Source of the DNA: Clostridiaceae bacterium
GTDB taxonomy: Bacteria > Bacillota_A > Clostridia > Clostridiales > Clostridiaceae
Direction: 5' to 3'
NCBI GenBank assembly: GCA_029256485.1
Contig: JAQSXU010000095.1
Location: 1 to 14,673 of the forward strand
DNA length: 14,673 nucleotides
Position numbers and translations under genes: made by a program. The notes under the pieces are model-generated. The model had not been told where the DNA came from, ran no database searches, and was given only the letters and a program-made list of their open reading frames with translations. Positions 1 through 8,570 of this stretch are shown here, piece after piece; positions within the stretch are counted from its first letter, which is position 1; the number at the start of each line of letters is the position of its first letter.

Positions 1-10
1 AGCCTATATA

Positions 11-289
11 TTAACAGAAAAATTTAATTTTATCTTCTCTAAAATGGTTTTTCCATTCATCACATATCAAAAAATACTGTGCAGAAATAATTTCTAATAA
101 TTCATTCAAGTCATTTTGTGGTATCTTGCTTCCGTTATTGGCTACAATGCAACCTCCGGTTGAAGACAACCAAATCTTCGTTGAATTCGCGTTTGGCTTT
201 CCGGTACTAACATGAACATGAATCGGCTCATTATTCTCATTTGACCAGAAATACACTTTATATCCACCAACTTGAAACAGGCTAGGCAA
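11..289 (-). CDS. DUF4160 family small protein
   Basis: A 92-aa protein with the usual DUF4160 layout: an N-terminal MPSLF start, a YKVYFWSNENNEPIHVHV stretch (residues 10-27) and a charged C-terminal half. Family knowledge: DUF4160 proteins are small, of unknown biochemistry, and usually sit beside another small gene (often DUF2442) in a toxin-antitoxin-like pair. The start is TTG at 287-289; a good GGAGGT site lies 7 bases upstream, inside the end of the preceding gene, with which this gene overlaps by 8 bases. The two are therefore probably translated in a coupled way from one transcript. The partner is not a recognisable DUF2442 protein. The family call is fairly sure; function is unknown, and a TA role is inference from gene arrangement only. 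Confidence 0.8.
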   Translation of the reverse strand: MPSLFQVGGYKVYFWSNENNEPIHVHVSTGKPNANSTKIWLSSTGGCIVANNGSKIPQNDLNELLEIISAQYFLICDEWKNHFREDKIKFFC

Positions 290-551
290 TTTTTATACCT
301 CCGGTTGCAGCGTATTTGTATAACAAATGAGCATTATAATGAAGGAATTTAGTAAATTTCTCAATCTCATTATCCGTAAAACCATTTCTCTTAATCCATG
401 TATAAGTTGGCAAAGAGCATCTGGCTACATCAAAGCCATCTTCCATAGGTCGTTCAAAATGTACTTCTACAGACTGTATACCATTTTCTTCAATTATATG
501 CGAATGTACTATTTCCGTTTCATCAGCTAAAATCATGTATGGATACATCAT
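282..551 (-). CDS. Unknown 89-aa protein paired with DUF4160
   Basis: An 89-aa acidic soluble protein beginning MMYPYMILADETEIVHS. No signal peptide or membrane segment is visible. Visible traits are an N-terminal beta-rich half (VEVHFERPMEDGFDVARCSL) and a C-terminal helical half (NEIEKFTKFLHYNAHLLYKYA). I do not recognise a named domain. An AAAGGAG site lies 10 bases before the first of two consecutive ATG codons. It is the first gene of a two-gene unit, and its end overlaps the start of the DUF4160 gene by 8 bases. By position it would be the DUF4160 partner; being upstream and acidic fits an antitoxin-like role, but that is inference only. Confidence 0.75.
   Translation of the reverse strand: MMYPYMILADETEIVHSHIIEENGIQSVEVHFERPMEDGFDVARCSLPTYTWIKRNGFTDNEIEKFTKFLHYNAHLLYKYAATGGIKIA
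297..302 (-). promoter_or_regulatory. RBS that sets the TTG start of the DUF4160 gene
   Basis: GGAGGT on the minus strand, 7 bases before the TTG at 289. No ATG lies at a useful distance, so this site decides the non-standard start. Confidence 0.6.
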
Positions 552-596
552 TTTAATTTCACTCCTTTGCTATAGCTCTTTATTCTAATTTTCTTT

Positions 597-605
597 AGTA
601 TATCA
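597..605 (-). promoter_or_regulatory. Candidate extended -10 promoter for the DUF4160 unit
   Basis: On the minus strand TGATATACT (TGn plus TATACT at 597-602) lies about 46 bases before the first start codon of the pair. No good -35 box is seen, but an extended -10 can do without one. Confidence 0.4.
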
Positions 606-645
606 CGATTTCAGTTATTCTTCCATAGTATCCGTTATTGAATTT

Positions 646-674
646 GCATTTTATTATTGCATTTTATTATTGCA
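646..674 (+). repeat. Short tandem repeat, 13-bp unit
   Basis: GCATTTTATTATT occurs twice head to tail (646-658 and 659-671), followed by the first three bases of a third copy. It lies in the gap upstream of the DUF4160 unit. Probably replication slippage; no function is visible. Confidence 0.7.
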
Positions 675-745
675 ACCAAACAAACTTACTCTTATAAATT
701 GGATTCAATATATTAAATAGAATATTCAATTTTCGAAATGTTTAT

Positions 746-1049
746 TTATATCTCTAAATATTTATCGTTCTTGTTAAGCCAAATACCATAACCATAACAT
801 TCTGCTTCTTTGCTATTTAATTGAAGTATCTATTTGCTTCCAGTCAAAATCAAAAATATTACCGATTGTATCAGAAAGTTTTAGCAATCCTTTTTCGAAA
901 AGTTGTAAAATTCCTACTGCCACAAAAACCTTTCCAGCAGAGGCGGTTGCAAATTTAGTGCTTACTTCATTTAAAATTCTATTAGTTAAATTAGCACAAC
1001 CGTAGGCTTTTTCCAGAACCTTCTTACCTTATACAAAGTAGTCAAAACA
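746..1049 (-). pseudogene. Serine beta-lactamase-like hydrolase remnant
   Basis: Minus-strand translation from about 1018 to 834 gives a run with LEKAYGCANLTNRI, then TKFATASAGKVFVAVGILQL, then DTIGNIFDFDWKQID before a TAG. This is the SxxK region of the class C beta-lactamase / penicillin-binding hydrolase family (PF00144); SAGK holds the nucleophile Ser and the Lys. An in-frame TAA sits just upstream (after FDYFV), with no start codon or RBS. After the TAG, a second frame (806-746) reads GYGIWLNKNDKYLEI, which resembles a later part of the same family. The gene therefore has stop codons, a frame change and a large internal deletion: about 100 residues remain of a usual 300 or more. Family identity is recognised by eye. 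Confidence 0.75.
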
Positions 1050-1159
1050 TTTATTTTACATTGTACATTATAAGCTTTCATTACTCAACCATTATTTGTA
1101 AGATATATAATTGGTTGCATAAGTTTTCAAAACTCCAAATTACTTTATAATAGGAGTGG

Positions 1160-1190
1160 AAAAACACCCTATCATATAAATGATAGGGTG
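1160..1190 (-). terminator. Intrinsic terminator after the serine recombinase gene
   Basis: An 11-bp perfect stem (CACCCTATCAT / ATGATAGGGTG) with loop ATAA, followed on the minus strand by TTTTT. It lies 44 bases past the recombinase stop codon and marks the likely left edge of that transcription unit. Confidence 0.85.
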
Positions 1191-1233
1191 CCATATAATT
1201 TATTCGCTGTTATTCAATACAGTCTAACCCAGG

Positions 1234-2916
1234 TCAAACCGTTGAAAAACGTTGAAATCTCAATATTATTTGTTGTTCAAAACGGCCTGTGCTTAGTGTT
1301 GGATTATTTATTCTTCCATCTACACTACAAATTAATTTTTTACTAACTCCGTTTAAATTTAATACAAATTTAAATTTATTATCTTCAAACGGTATAACCT
1401 TAACAAATAAATTTTCAATGATATCATCAGAAATTTTAGGTACCGTTAAATAAGCAAATTTATCTAATGCATCTTTGATTACACTTAATTGTTTAGATAC
1501 CTCCTCTTGGTTATCTTGTCTTTCTTCTGAATTAATGAGTTCATTTTTTAAATTATTAAGTTCACTATTAATTTTTTTCTTCATATTTGAAAATTCTTCT
1601 TGAGAAAGCTCATTTTCTGCTCGCATATTAATAATATTATATAATTTGGTTTCTAGTCTACTAATCTGTTCTTTTATTTTTTTTCTATTTGCTAATGACT
1701 TATCCTCATTTAAAGTAAAGTGTTCAGCTATTAAATTATATGCCTTTTGTACTGTATCCTGTGGATTCTTCCATATTTCTTCAACAATTGTTTTAGCCAT
1801 CAGGTCTAGTTTCCATTCACCAATCATTTTCATATCACAATAACTTTCTGTATCAAGATTGTTTTTTATTCTAGACGACAAGCTTCCATTGTTTACCTTA
1901 TTGTAACACTGATATCCAAAAGACTTAATTCCGCTTTTATTTGAATTCCAAATACCTTTTCTAAATGTGCTACCACAATTACATCTTAATTTTCTTAACC
2001 AAACATTTTGAGATATTTTCTTTCCTTTAATAATGTTCTCTCCATCTATATTTACTTTTAATGTTTTTGTTTTTCTAATTTCTTGAACCTTATCCCAATC
2101 TTCTTGATTAATTATTGGCTCAAAATCACCTTTCACATATACATAACTATCAGCATCATGATTTTGTTTACGGTTTTTATTTAAAAAATCTTTTTTAACT
2201 GTTTTCCCATAAGCTATAATTCCTTTGTAAGTTGAATTTCTTAATATGCGGTTAATTTTTGAAGCACTCCATTTCACATTGCCACGAGAATCTTTTCTAT
2301 GCAATTTATTTAATTCATTTATGATTTTTTTAGCACCCAATCCTTCTAAGTACAATTTAAAGATTATTCTAACTGTTTCTGCTTGTTCCTGATTTATTAC
2401 ATAAGTTTTACCAGTACGATCATATCCTAGAATATTACCGTTTCCATATAACACTCCATTTGCTCTACTTGTTTGTTGTCCAGCTTTTACTCGTTCTGAA
2501 ATTTTTCGCGATTCATCTTGTGCTAAACTAGCCATTAAACCTAGTTTTAATTCACCACTATTATCCATTGTCCATATATTATCACTTACAAAGTAAACTT
2601 CAACATCAATATCTTTCAACAGTCTAGTATAACTTAGAGCATCCACAGTATTTCTTGCAAATCTACAAACTTCTCTTGTTACTATTAAGTCAAATTTACC
2701 TTTTTTAGCATCTTCGATCATCTGCATAAATTGGGGTCTGCCATTAGCTTGTGTACCAGTAATACCTACTTCGATGTACTTATTTATCAAAATCCAATCC
2801 TTATGATATTTAAGTTGATCATCATACCATTGCATCTGATTTTGTAAAGCAATTAATTGTGCGTCATGTTCAGTCGATACTCGCCCATAAAATACAACTC
2901 TTCTTAATTTTTCCAT
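1234..2916 (-). CDS. Large serine recombinase (resolvase/invertase family integrase)
   Basis: A 560-aa DNA recombinase. Residues 5-150 are the resolvase catalytic domain: YGRVSTEHD holds the nucleophile Ser14, and REVCRFARNT (81-90) carries the active-site arginines. Residues about 155-285 are the recombinase DNA-binding domain, with GNGNILGY and the LRNSTYKGIIAYG region. A zinc beta-ribbon follows (C312, C314, then C337 and C360), then a coiled coil at about 405-480, and a C-terminal beta segment. All expected parts are present at full length, so it is probably active. By family knowledge such enzymes cut and join attP and attB through a Ser-DNA link for integration or excision. AAAGGAG lies 8 bases before the ATG. 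A 69-aa gene sits 23 bases upstream in the same unit, and a strong terminator follows. Related enzymes include those of Tn4451-like and phage-like elements of Clostridia. Confidence 0.93.
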   Translation of the reverse strand: MEKLRRVVFYGRVSTEHDAQLIALQNQMQWYDDQLKYHKDWILINKYIEVGITGTQANGRPQFMQMIEDAKKGKFDLIVTREVCRFARNTVDALSYTRLLKDIDVEVYFVSDNIWTMDNSGELKLGLMASLAQDESRKISERVKAGQQTSRANGVLYGNGNILGYDRTGKTYVINQEQAETVRIIFKLYLEGLGAKKIINELNKLHRKDSRGNVKWSASKINRILRNSTYKGIIAYGKTVKKDFLNKNRKQNHDADSYVYVKGDFEPIINQEDWDKVQEIRKTKTLKVNIDGENIIKGKKISQNVWLRKLRCNCGSTFRKGIWNSNKSGIKSFGYQCYNKVNNGSLSSRIKNNLDTESYCDMKMIGEWKLDLMAKTIVEEIWKNPQDTVQKAYNLIAEHFTLNEDKSLANRKKIKEQISRLETKLYNIINMRAENELSQEEFSNMKKKINSELNNLKNELINSEERQDNQEEVSKQLSVIKDALDKFAYLTVPKISDDIIENLFVKVIPFEDNKFKFVLNLNGVSKKLICSVDGRINNPTLSTGRFEQQIILRFQRFSTV

Positions 2917-2939
2917 TTATCATTCTCCTTTGTAGTTAA

Positions 2940-3149
2940 TTATGCCACTTTATCATTATATTTAACTGATACTTTTATTTTTTCGTAGGTTATCTTATTA
3001 ATTAAACCCTTATTATGTAGAATATCAACCAATAACAATGCCATTTTATTTGTGTCTAGTGTAATTTCGTTGAAAAGGTCTTCTTTGTCAATTTTCTCAG
3101 CTTCATAATCATTAATATCCTGTACTTTAATTTTTTTTCTTAAGTTCAT
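2940..3149 (-). CDS. Small protein co-transcribed with the serine recombinase
   Basis: A 69-aa charged protein (MNLRKKIKVQDINDYEAEKI...) with no membrane segment. The N-terminus is basic; the middle is acidic; the C-terminal part (TNKMALLLVDILHNKGLINK) looks helical. I do not recognise a named domain. GGAGGA lies 5 bases before the ATG, and the gene ends 23 bases before the recombinase start, so the two form one operon. Small genes directly before large serine recombinases are common in Clostridial elements. A role as a directionality factor or recombinase regulator is a guess from position only. Confidence 0.7.
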   Translation of the reverse strand: MNLRKKIKVQDINDYEAEKIDKEDLFNEITLDTNKMALLLVDILHNKGLINKITYEKIKVSVKYNDKVA

Positions 3150-3245
3150 AAAAATCCTCCATTTTCTTGAATTTTAATTTCTATGAATAATATGTAAGAA
3201 AATTAGGGATTTTAGTTTCTAGCTACAAGCTTTTTTAAATACACA

Positions 3246-3254
3246 AGTATATCA
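3246..3254 (-). promoter_or_regulatory. Candidate extended -10 promoter for the recombinase operon
   Basis: TGATATACT on the minus strand, about 97 bases before the 69-aa gene; the -35 region is poor. It is the same nine bases as the candidate promoter at 597-605. The rest of the gap (3150-3401) is very AT-rich and shows no gene. Confidence 0.35.
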
Positions 3255-3401
3255 ACTAAATAATTGCTTATAATATAAAATTTTTACGCTAAATTAATTA
3301 TACCAATTATTAATTTTTAGTATATTTTCTATTAATATCGTTATATATAACAAGAAGTTTATATATTCATTGGTCTATATTTAATTTTATATTTGGAATA
3401 A

Positions 3402-3428
3402 TTAAAAAAGGACCCTTACATGGTCCTT
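3402..3428 (-). terminator. Intrinsic terminator downstream of the YobI-like gene
   Basis: A 7-bp stem (AAGGACC / GGTCCTT) with a 7-base loop, followed on the minus strand by TTTTTTAATT. It lies about 140 bases past the stop codon of the ATPase gene and separates it from the recombinase operon. Confidence 0.75.
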
Positions 3429-3566
3429 AATAATATATAATGCTTTATTCAATCTAATTGTAGACACTAGTTTTAAATAATCAAAGTTTTATTATAAACA
3501 TAATTAAAACACTTCATAAAAGTTTTTTAGAAATTAGAAAAACACACTAAATAACTCTTGTTGGTT

Positions 3567-6500
3567 TTATCGCATCTTTTTTCTAACTATCTTATAGAAT
3601 TCCACTTTATCAGCATCTACTTCAAAATCATATATCCAACCACGGTTCTTTAGTGCTATCAACAACATTTCGTTTGTTGAATTCTTTAGAAATTTAGGTC
3701 TACTTCGTAGTTCAAAAATTTTTAAATATTCATATAAACCTAATAATTTAAAATAATCTTTACATACGTCCTTATTTATCTTTGGAAGTATAGATATAAA
3801 TAAATTAATCTTATTGGATTCAAGTAATTCACTTCCAGAAATCAATTCACGTAATAGCTTATCAGAAATATTATGCGGTGTATTAATTATTTGCATTATA
3901 TATTTTACTGATAGTTCATACACTATAGGCTGAATTAAAGTGTCAGTTTCCTCATACTTAAAAATCAATATTGGTAAATCAGAAGGGTCAAAGTTGTTGC
4001 TTAATATTTGTACTTGAACTGCGACTGAATAATTATTTCCACTAAGCGATAAAGGTTTGCTTGTAAATTTAAGTAGATCAACTTTTATATCATCGTCCAC
4101 ATCCAAAGACAATATTTGTAGCAGCTCATCCTCTAAAAACAGCTCAGTTGTCATTATTTCAACATATATTCTTAGCGATTTTTCTATAAAGTATAGTAAT
4201 TGGTTAATATAGTTTTCTCTTATAAATATTAACGTTTTTGGTGTCATTCTGATGATATCCTCATCAATAAGTGCTCGTAGCTTATCATCATCTACCCCCA
4301 AAACATTAAATTCATCGTAAAAATATCCAAGAGAAGATAAAATTTGAATATATTTTATAGTTGACAGCTCATTACAAATAATGATGGCATCAAAAAACTC
4401 ATTTGCAAAATCTTCTCCAAAATCTGACTTAATAATTGAAAAATTTAACACCTTCTCACTATTATTAATAAAGTCGATAACTGCTGAGTCTAAAGCACCT
4501 TTGTTACAAAAATACTCAGCAATATTTATTTCAGAGTAGTTTATAATAGACTGGTTAATGAGTTTTTCCCATAGCGTTTTATCTTCAACTTTATTCAATA
4601 ATGATATATTTGTTTTCAGAACATGAATATAAGCGTGCTTCTGCTCAGAGGTTATATCTGAATGATTTAAAATAATCAAAGCAATATTTTCATCATCAGT
4701 TATAGCCCCGTTGCACATTGTTAGCACAACTTTAATGTATTCAGAAATATTTTTGTTCACATAATGAGCCAATGCAGAATCTGGCTGAGATAATACAAGG
4801 GTATAATTTTTATGGGCAATATCTTTTAAATCTTCTACCTCATACACTTTTTCGAGTATAAGAGTTAAATTATCGGCATTGATTTCATAGTTTGAACTTT
4901 TGTATACCCCATTAAACAAATTCTTATCTGCACTTTCATAGTCAATAGATATAAATTGCACTTTTAACAAATCGAAGCAGTATATTATTTTTTCAACATC
5001 TGGATCCATTATTTCCATATAGCTTGCATTCTCAGAAATGTAACAAGTTAAGCAATTCTCGATATTAACAGCGTTAATAATATCATCCTCACAATAATAC
5101 AACGTATACAAAGAATATAATTTTAGTTGTTTTTGAGACAACTTATTGTCTTGTATTAAGCTATGAAGCATTTCTGGCCAATATTGATTTAAATTTTTAA
5201 CATAAGCTGCCATTTCTTTTTTCGAATTAAGATATGCACCAATAAATTTAAAGTTTTTTGTGTTTTTTAACTGTAATAAAAATCGCACAAGAAAACTATT
5301 ATTATTAGACGTTTTCAGAAGATGTTGTAGCAAATCAAAATTTAATATCTCAATTTGATCAAAATCTGCAAGACTAAGCATATCGAGTATCATTTGTGGA
5401 TTTTGTATTTCATATGTATATTCTTTTGCCTTCTTATCAGTAACACTTCGTAAAAATATTTTATCTGTACGACTGAGACTGTTGTCATAGAAGTAAGTCA
5501 TGTAGTCTGGGTAGTTCTCATCAATATAACCTTGCCAAATAAGATATTTCAAAAGTGCAAAACTGTCACTTTCTTTAATATCATCAAAAGATTTTTCATT
5601 TCCTAATTCGCTAATAGCGTTGATTTTAAAAATAATGTCAACATTATCTCTTGTTATGATTTCATGTAATTTCTTAGAATACATTATACTTAATTCATAT
5701 TCCAAATCTGATAGTTCTTGCTCTAAAACAAATAAGCCATTTTTTAGCTTTACTTCTATTGCTGATTTCCGTTTAGGATATATTGTTTGATGCCATTGTT
5801 GCACCTTGGTTGACTCACTCATGCGTTGTGTATATTGCGAAGGTAAGCGAGAATTCATTAGTTCATAGATGTCGTCCAATTCTTTAATAGATTCTAAATT
5901 CTCTTTTTTTACATTTGCAATCTCAGCTTTTTTGACACTTATTAAAGCTTTGATCTGCTCTGTTGCTTCTCTAATAAATTCCTCTTTTTTTTCGAACAAT
6001 GTAAAAACAAAACCTTTATTTAATTGAAGTTCGCTAAAATCTCTCGGGAACAGATTTTTGTATGCAATTATAGCTAACATTTTGTTACAATTTAGTTCAG
6101 TAGTATTGAGCTGATTATAATATATTATAAATTCATTATAAATATTTTTTAATATACGCATCTCATCAATATATAACGATAAGCCTTTTAAAAAACTTTT
6201 ATCAAACTTATTTATTATGCCACTTTCTTTAACAAAAGAAATAAGTTTATTATAAGAGTTTGAACTATCTACAACTGGGACAACGGGAATAATATAGTCA
6301 AAAAACTTTGTCCTATCTTTGGATACAAAAATATCGTCTCGTAGAAGATAAAAGAAACGTAATACAGAGTTATTGTTTTTTCTGAGTTGGTTATTAACCA
6401 ACGTATTCACTTCATGTAAGCGTTCGAAAATTCTGCTTGCATTAAATCGATCCATATCCTCGAAAACAATAACATCGACATTTGCATTTTCAAACAGATA

Positions 6501-7211
6501 CAAAACTTCGTTAAGGTATTTGTCAAAGTATGATTCATCGCTTTTTTCAAATATTTCTATTTCATTTCCTTGCACACTTATTCTTCTAAATAGATTTTTG
6601 TTTTTTTGAATATTAATTATACTATATACAAAAGCTCCTATGGCAAAAATAATAACTAAACTACTTATTAACCGCGAATACGGATCGATGAGCGGTAATA
6701 AAATTGGGTATATTTTCTCTTTTGAAAATAAATTAACAAAATTACTCCACTTATCAAAAAATTTAAAATGTAAAAAGGAAAGAAGTGAAAGAATAACGGT
6801 CAGAGTTTTCACCCAAATTTCACTCTGTGCAACCTTTTGTTTAACTCTGAAATTAGTTTGAGGGATGTCATTTGGAGATATTTGATGCATTAGCTGATTA
6901 AGTATCTTCCCTTCTAATACTAACTCTTTAATTATATTTTCATTCTCACCTTTAACAACTGTTTTTATTTCATCATCAGGGCCATCTGAAGCTTCAAAAT
7001 GAGCTAAGGATATATGTAGAAATTTTAAATTACCGTGTTTTTTCTTGTAAGAAGCTAAAATACTACTTTTTCCAGAACCATAAGCACCAGAAATCGCAAC
7101 ATTTTTGATATCATTATTATCAAAAACATAGTCAATAGCTTTTTCATATACCTTTAAGTCAACATTATCCACAAGAGTGAGCTTCTTAAAAAAAATTGAA
7201 TTATTATTCAC
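3567..7211 (-). CDS. YobI-like P-loop NTPase with membrane segments
   Basis: A 1214-aa protein. The Walker A motif is GAYGSGKSS (residues 42-50) and the Walker B region is VDVIVFEDMDRF (245-256), followed by FFYLLRDDIF (287-295) as a sensor-like strand. Between Walker A and B lie two hydrophobic stretches, about 132-148 and 181-199, so a membrane-inserted hairpin inside the NTPase domain is likely. A coiled coil runs at about 413-510. The long C-terminal part (about 520-1214) is helical and repeat-like, with many LL/IL pairs, and may bind a target. This matches the YobI-like family (Bacillus subtilis YobI; KAP-like in design), whose members are of similar size and unknown role. A GTG start follows AAGGAGGG by 7 bases. 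It stands alone between recombinase modules, as cargo genes do. A phage-defence role is inference. Confidence 0.85.
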   Translation of the reverse strand: MNNNSIFFKKLTLVDNVDLKVYEKAIDYVFDNNDIKNVAISGAYGSGKSSILASYKKKHGNLKFLHISLAHFEASDGPDDEIKTVVKGENENIIKELVLEGKILNQLMHQISPNDIPQTNFRVKQKVAQSEIWVKTLTVILSLLSFLHFKFFDKWSNFVNLFSKEKIYPILLPLIDPYSRLISSLVIIFAIGAFVYSIINIQKNKNLFRRISVQGNEIEIFEKSDESYFDKYLNEVLYLFENANVDVIVFEDMDRFNASRIFERLHEVNTLVNNQLRKNNNSVLRFFYLLRDDIFVSKDRTKFFDYIIPVVPVVDSSNSYNKLISFVKESGIINKFDKSFLKGLSLYIDEMRILKNIYNEFIIYYNQLNTTELNCNKMLAIIAYKNLFPRDFSELQLNKGFVFTLFEKKEEFIREATEQIKALISVKKAEIANVKKENLESIKELDDIYELMNSRLPSQYTQRMSESTKVQQWHQTIYPKRKSAIEVKLKNGLFVLEQELSDLEYELSIMYSKKLHEIITRDNVDIIFKINAISELGNEKSFDDIKESDSFALLKYLIWQGYIDENYPDYMTYFYDNSLSRTDKIFLRSVTDKKAKEYTYEIQNPQMILDMLSLADFDQIEILNFDLLQHLLKTSNNNSFLVRFLLQLKNTKNFKFIGAYLNSKKEMAAYVKNLNQYWPEMLHSLIQDNKLSQKQLKLYSLYTLYYCEDDIINAVNIENCLTCYISENASYMEIMDPDVEKIIYCFDLLKVQFISIDYESADKNLFNGVYKSSNYEINADNLTLILEKVYEVEDLKDIAHKNYTLVLSQPDSALAHYVNKNISEYIKVVLTMCNGAITDDENIALIILNHSDITSEQKHAYIHVLKTNISLLNKVEDKTLWEKLINQSIINYSEINIAEYFCNKGALDSAVIDFINNSEKVLNFSIIKSDFGEDFANEFFDAIIICNELSTIKYIQILSSLGYFYDEFNVLGVDDDKLRALIDEDIIRMTPKTLIFIRENYINQLLYFIEKSLRIYVEIMTTELFLEDELLQILSLDVDDDIKVDLLKFTSKPLSLSGNNYSVAVQVQILSNNFDPSDLPILIFKYEETDTLIQPIVYELSVKYIMQIINTPHNISDKLLRELISGSELLESNKINLFISILPKINKDVCKDYFKLLGLYEYLKIFELRSRPKFLKNSTNEMLLIALKNRGWIYDFEVDADKVEFYKIVRKKMR

Positions 7212-7218
7212 TCATTAA

Positions 7219-7226
7219 CCCTCCTT
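7219..7226 (-). promoter_or_regulatory. Strong RBS that fixes the GTG start of the YobI-like gene
   Basis: AAGGAGGG, 7 bases before the GTG at 7209-7211. A nearer ATG at 7213-7215 is in another frame and stops after three codons, so GTG is the start. Confidence 0.7.
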
Positions 7227-7269
7227 ATATTACTATTTCAAGTTCATAGTTTTTTATAATTCATTTCAT

Positions 7270-7300
7270 AGTATACTTACATTCTCTTACATAATTGTAA
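7270..7300 (-). promoter_or_regulatory. Candidate promoter/operator of the YobI-like gene
   Basis: TATACT (7270-7275, minus strand) is a possible -10 about 60 bases before the start codon, with no good -35. Just upstream is a dyad TTACATAATTGTAA (7287-7300). CTTACAT occurs twice, 10 bases apart (7276 and 7286), placing both copies on one helix face. This could be a repressor site over the promoter; evidence is sequence pattern only. Confidence 0.3.
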
Positions 7301-7589
7301 ATCAATCTTAATAATTCTGCAACTAATATTAGAAATACAATCCAATTAAGGTCCTAATGGTTCATACTATAATTTTCGATTTCGTTTTAGATAGTACAAA
7401 GAATAGCTGAATATATTCATTTATTATGTCACTAATTCATTTGTAATTGCTGCTATAGGACTGTTATCAAAAATTCAGTAATTGCATCAGTATTACTCTA
7501 ATCTGTTTCACAACCCTTCCTGTCTAGGTACAGTCTTGCACACTCTCTTTCATCTTTTATACTTAATTAGAAAAGTATTTATTCTTTTA
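7301..7589. other. Gap between YobI-like gene and integrase gene
   Basis: AT-rich, with many stops in all frames and no recognisable gene. A weak hairpin (ATACTT / AAGTAT, about 7559-7578) lies just past the integrase stop codon and may help end that transcript. Nothing else is supported. Confidence 0.4.
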
Positions 7590-8450
7590 TTAATAAAGAT
7601 AAGACTGAGCTATAACATCTATACGGTTATGCCCCAAATAACGAGATACTTGCAGCATTGCTTTTTTTTCATATACAACACCAGCTTTATCGTTACGACA
7701 TATATACTTATCTGCTTTAGGTACTGAATCAATAGATCTAGCTAATTGTACATACCAGGCATTAGCATACTCCGCTCGATATGAATGTTCGTCCATTCGA
7801 TTATCTATTTTATAGAAGATAGGTTCATTTGGCGATTTACCTTTTATGCAATCTAGGACGTGACTTTCATACTCTGGTAGTACTGGGACTTCACGAACCT
7901 TACCTCCTTTTCCATTCTTCACATGTACAAATACCTGTCCGCCTGATTTGTAAATATCACCAGGTGTAACAGCTCCAAGCTCTCTACGTCTTAAACCTGT
8001 ACCTTTACCAAACCCAACTAAGTCCTTGTTATTGTACTCGGAAAAATATTTGTCATGGTTTTTTACTCCTCTGCTACGTTTTACGTTGACCCTGTGTCTT
8101 GTTGGTGTCTTAATGCCTAGGTCTTTTGATGTTGTTTTGTACAATTTTGCTAATGCTGATGCATCAAGTTTTGTTGTCCACGCAGACAGCCCTGCATCTA
8201 CTCGACCTTCAACGTACTCAGTAGCATATTGTTTTGCCTGATCTAAGGTTTTGCAATTGTATTTGTTTTTTACCCATTCGGAAAATTCTGTACATTGCTT
8301 TAGATATGTATTGTACGTTGCCCAGGAGAAGATCCCCTCTGGACTGTGTGTGCCTTCTCCATGTTTGGAAGAATGCCGTGATTGACCGATTTTAAGCTGA
8401 CCTTGCAATACTCCTTTAACCTGATATAATAGGCTCTTATTTTTAGACAT
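7590..8450 (-). CDS. Tyrosine recombinase / integrase
   Basis: A 286-aa phage-integrase-family protein. The N-terminal part (about 1-125) is the core-binding domain; the catalytic domain follows. Active-site residues seen: Arg154 in TGLRRREL, Lys181/184 in the VKNGKGGKVREV beta-hairpin, His222 and Arg225 in HSYRAEY, His274 in YLGHNRIDVI and Tyr284 in the last residues SYLY. The catalytic set is complete, with about 30 extra residues between the HxxR and GH motifs and with the nucleophile almost at the C-terminus. This form is common on plasmids and integrative elements of Clostridia. An ATG follows AAGGGGGT by 5 bases. It is divergent from repL across about 1 kb of dyad-rich DNA. Likely jobs are integration/excision or resolving plasmid dimers; which one cannot be told here. 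Confidence 0.9.
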   Translation of the reverse strand: MSKNKSLLYQVKGVLQGQLKIGQSRHSSKHGEGTHSPEGIFSWATYNTYLKQCTEFSEWVKNKYNCKTLDQAKQYATEYVEGRVDAGLSAWTTKLDASALAKLYKTTSKDLGIKTPTRHRVNVKRSRGVKNHDKYFSEYNNKDLVGFGKGTGLRRRELGAVTPGDIYKSGGQVFVHVKNGKGGKVREVPVLPEYESHVLDCIKGKSPNEPIFYKIDNRMDEHSYRAEYANAWYVQLARSIDSVPKADKYICRNDKAGVVYEKKAMLQVSRYLGHNRIDVIAQSYLY

Positions 8451-8570
8451 AGTTACCCCCTTGATAATTAATGTTAAGTATAAGTCGCTAAGGACTGTAA
8501 AGAGCGTATTCAGTGCCCCAACCTGTGCAGATTTACTGCTTTTTATACAAATTTATGTCATTTTACCTAC

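Noticed and set aside
1031..1233. attL core for the serine recombinase
   Set aside because: I compared this stretch by eye with the other gaps and found no convincing shared core; any 2-10 base match would be chance at this base composition.
1646..1843. Plus-strand frames inside the serine recombinase and the ATPase genes
   Set aside because: They are antisense to long, domain-bearing genes and lack RBS.
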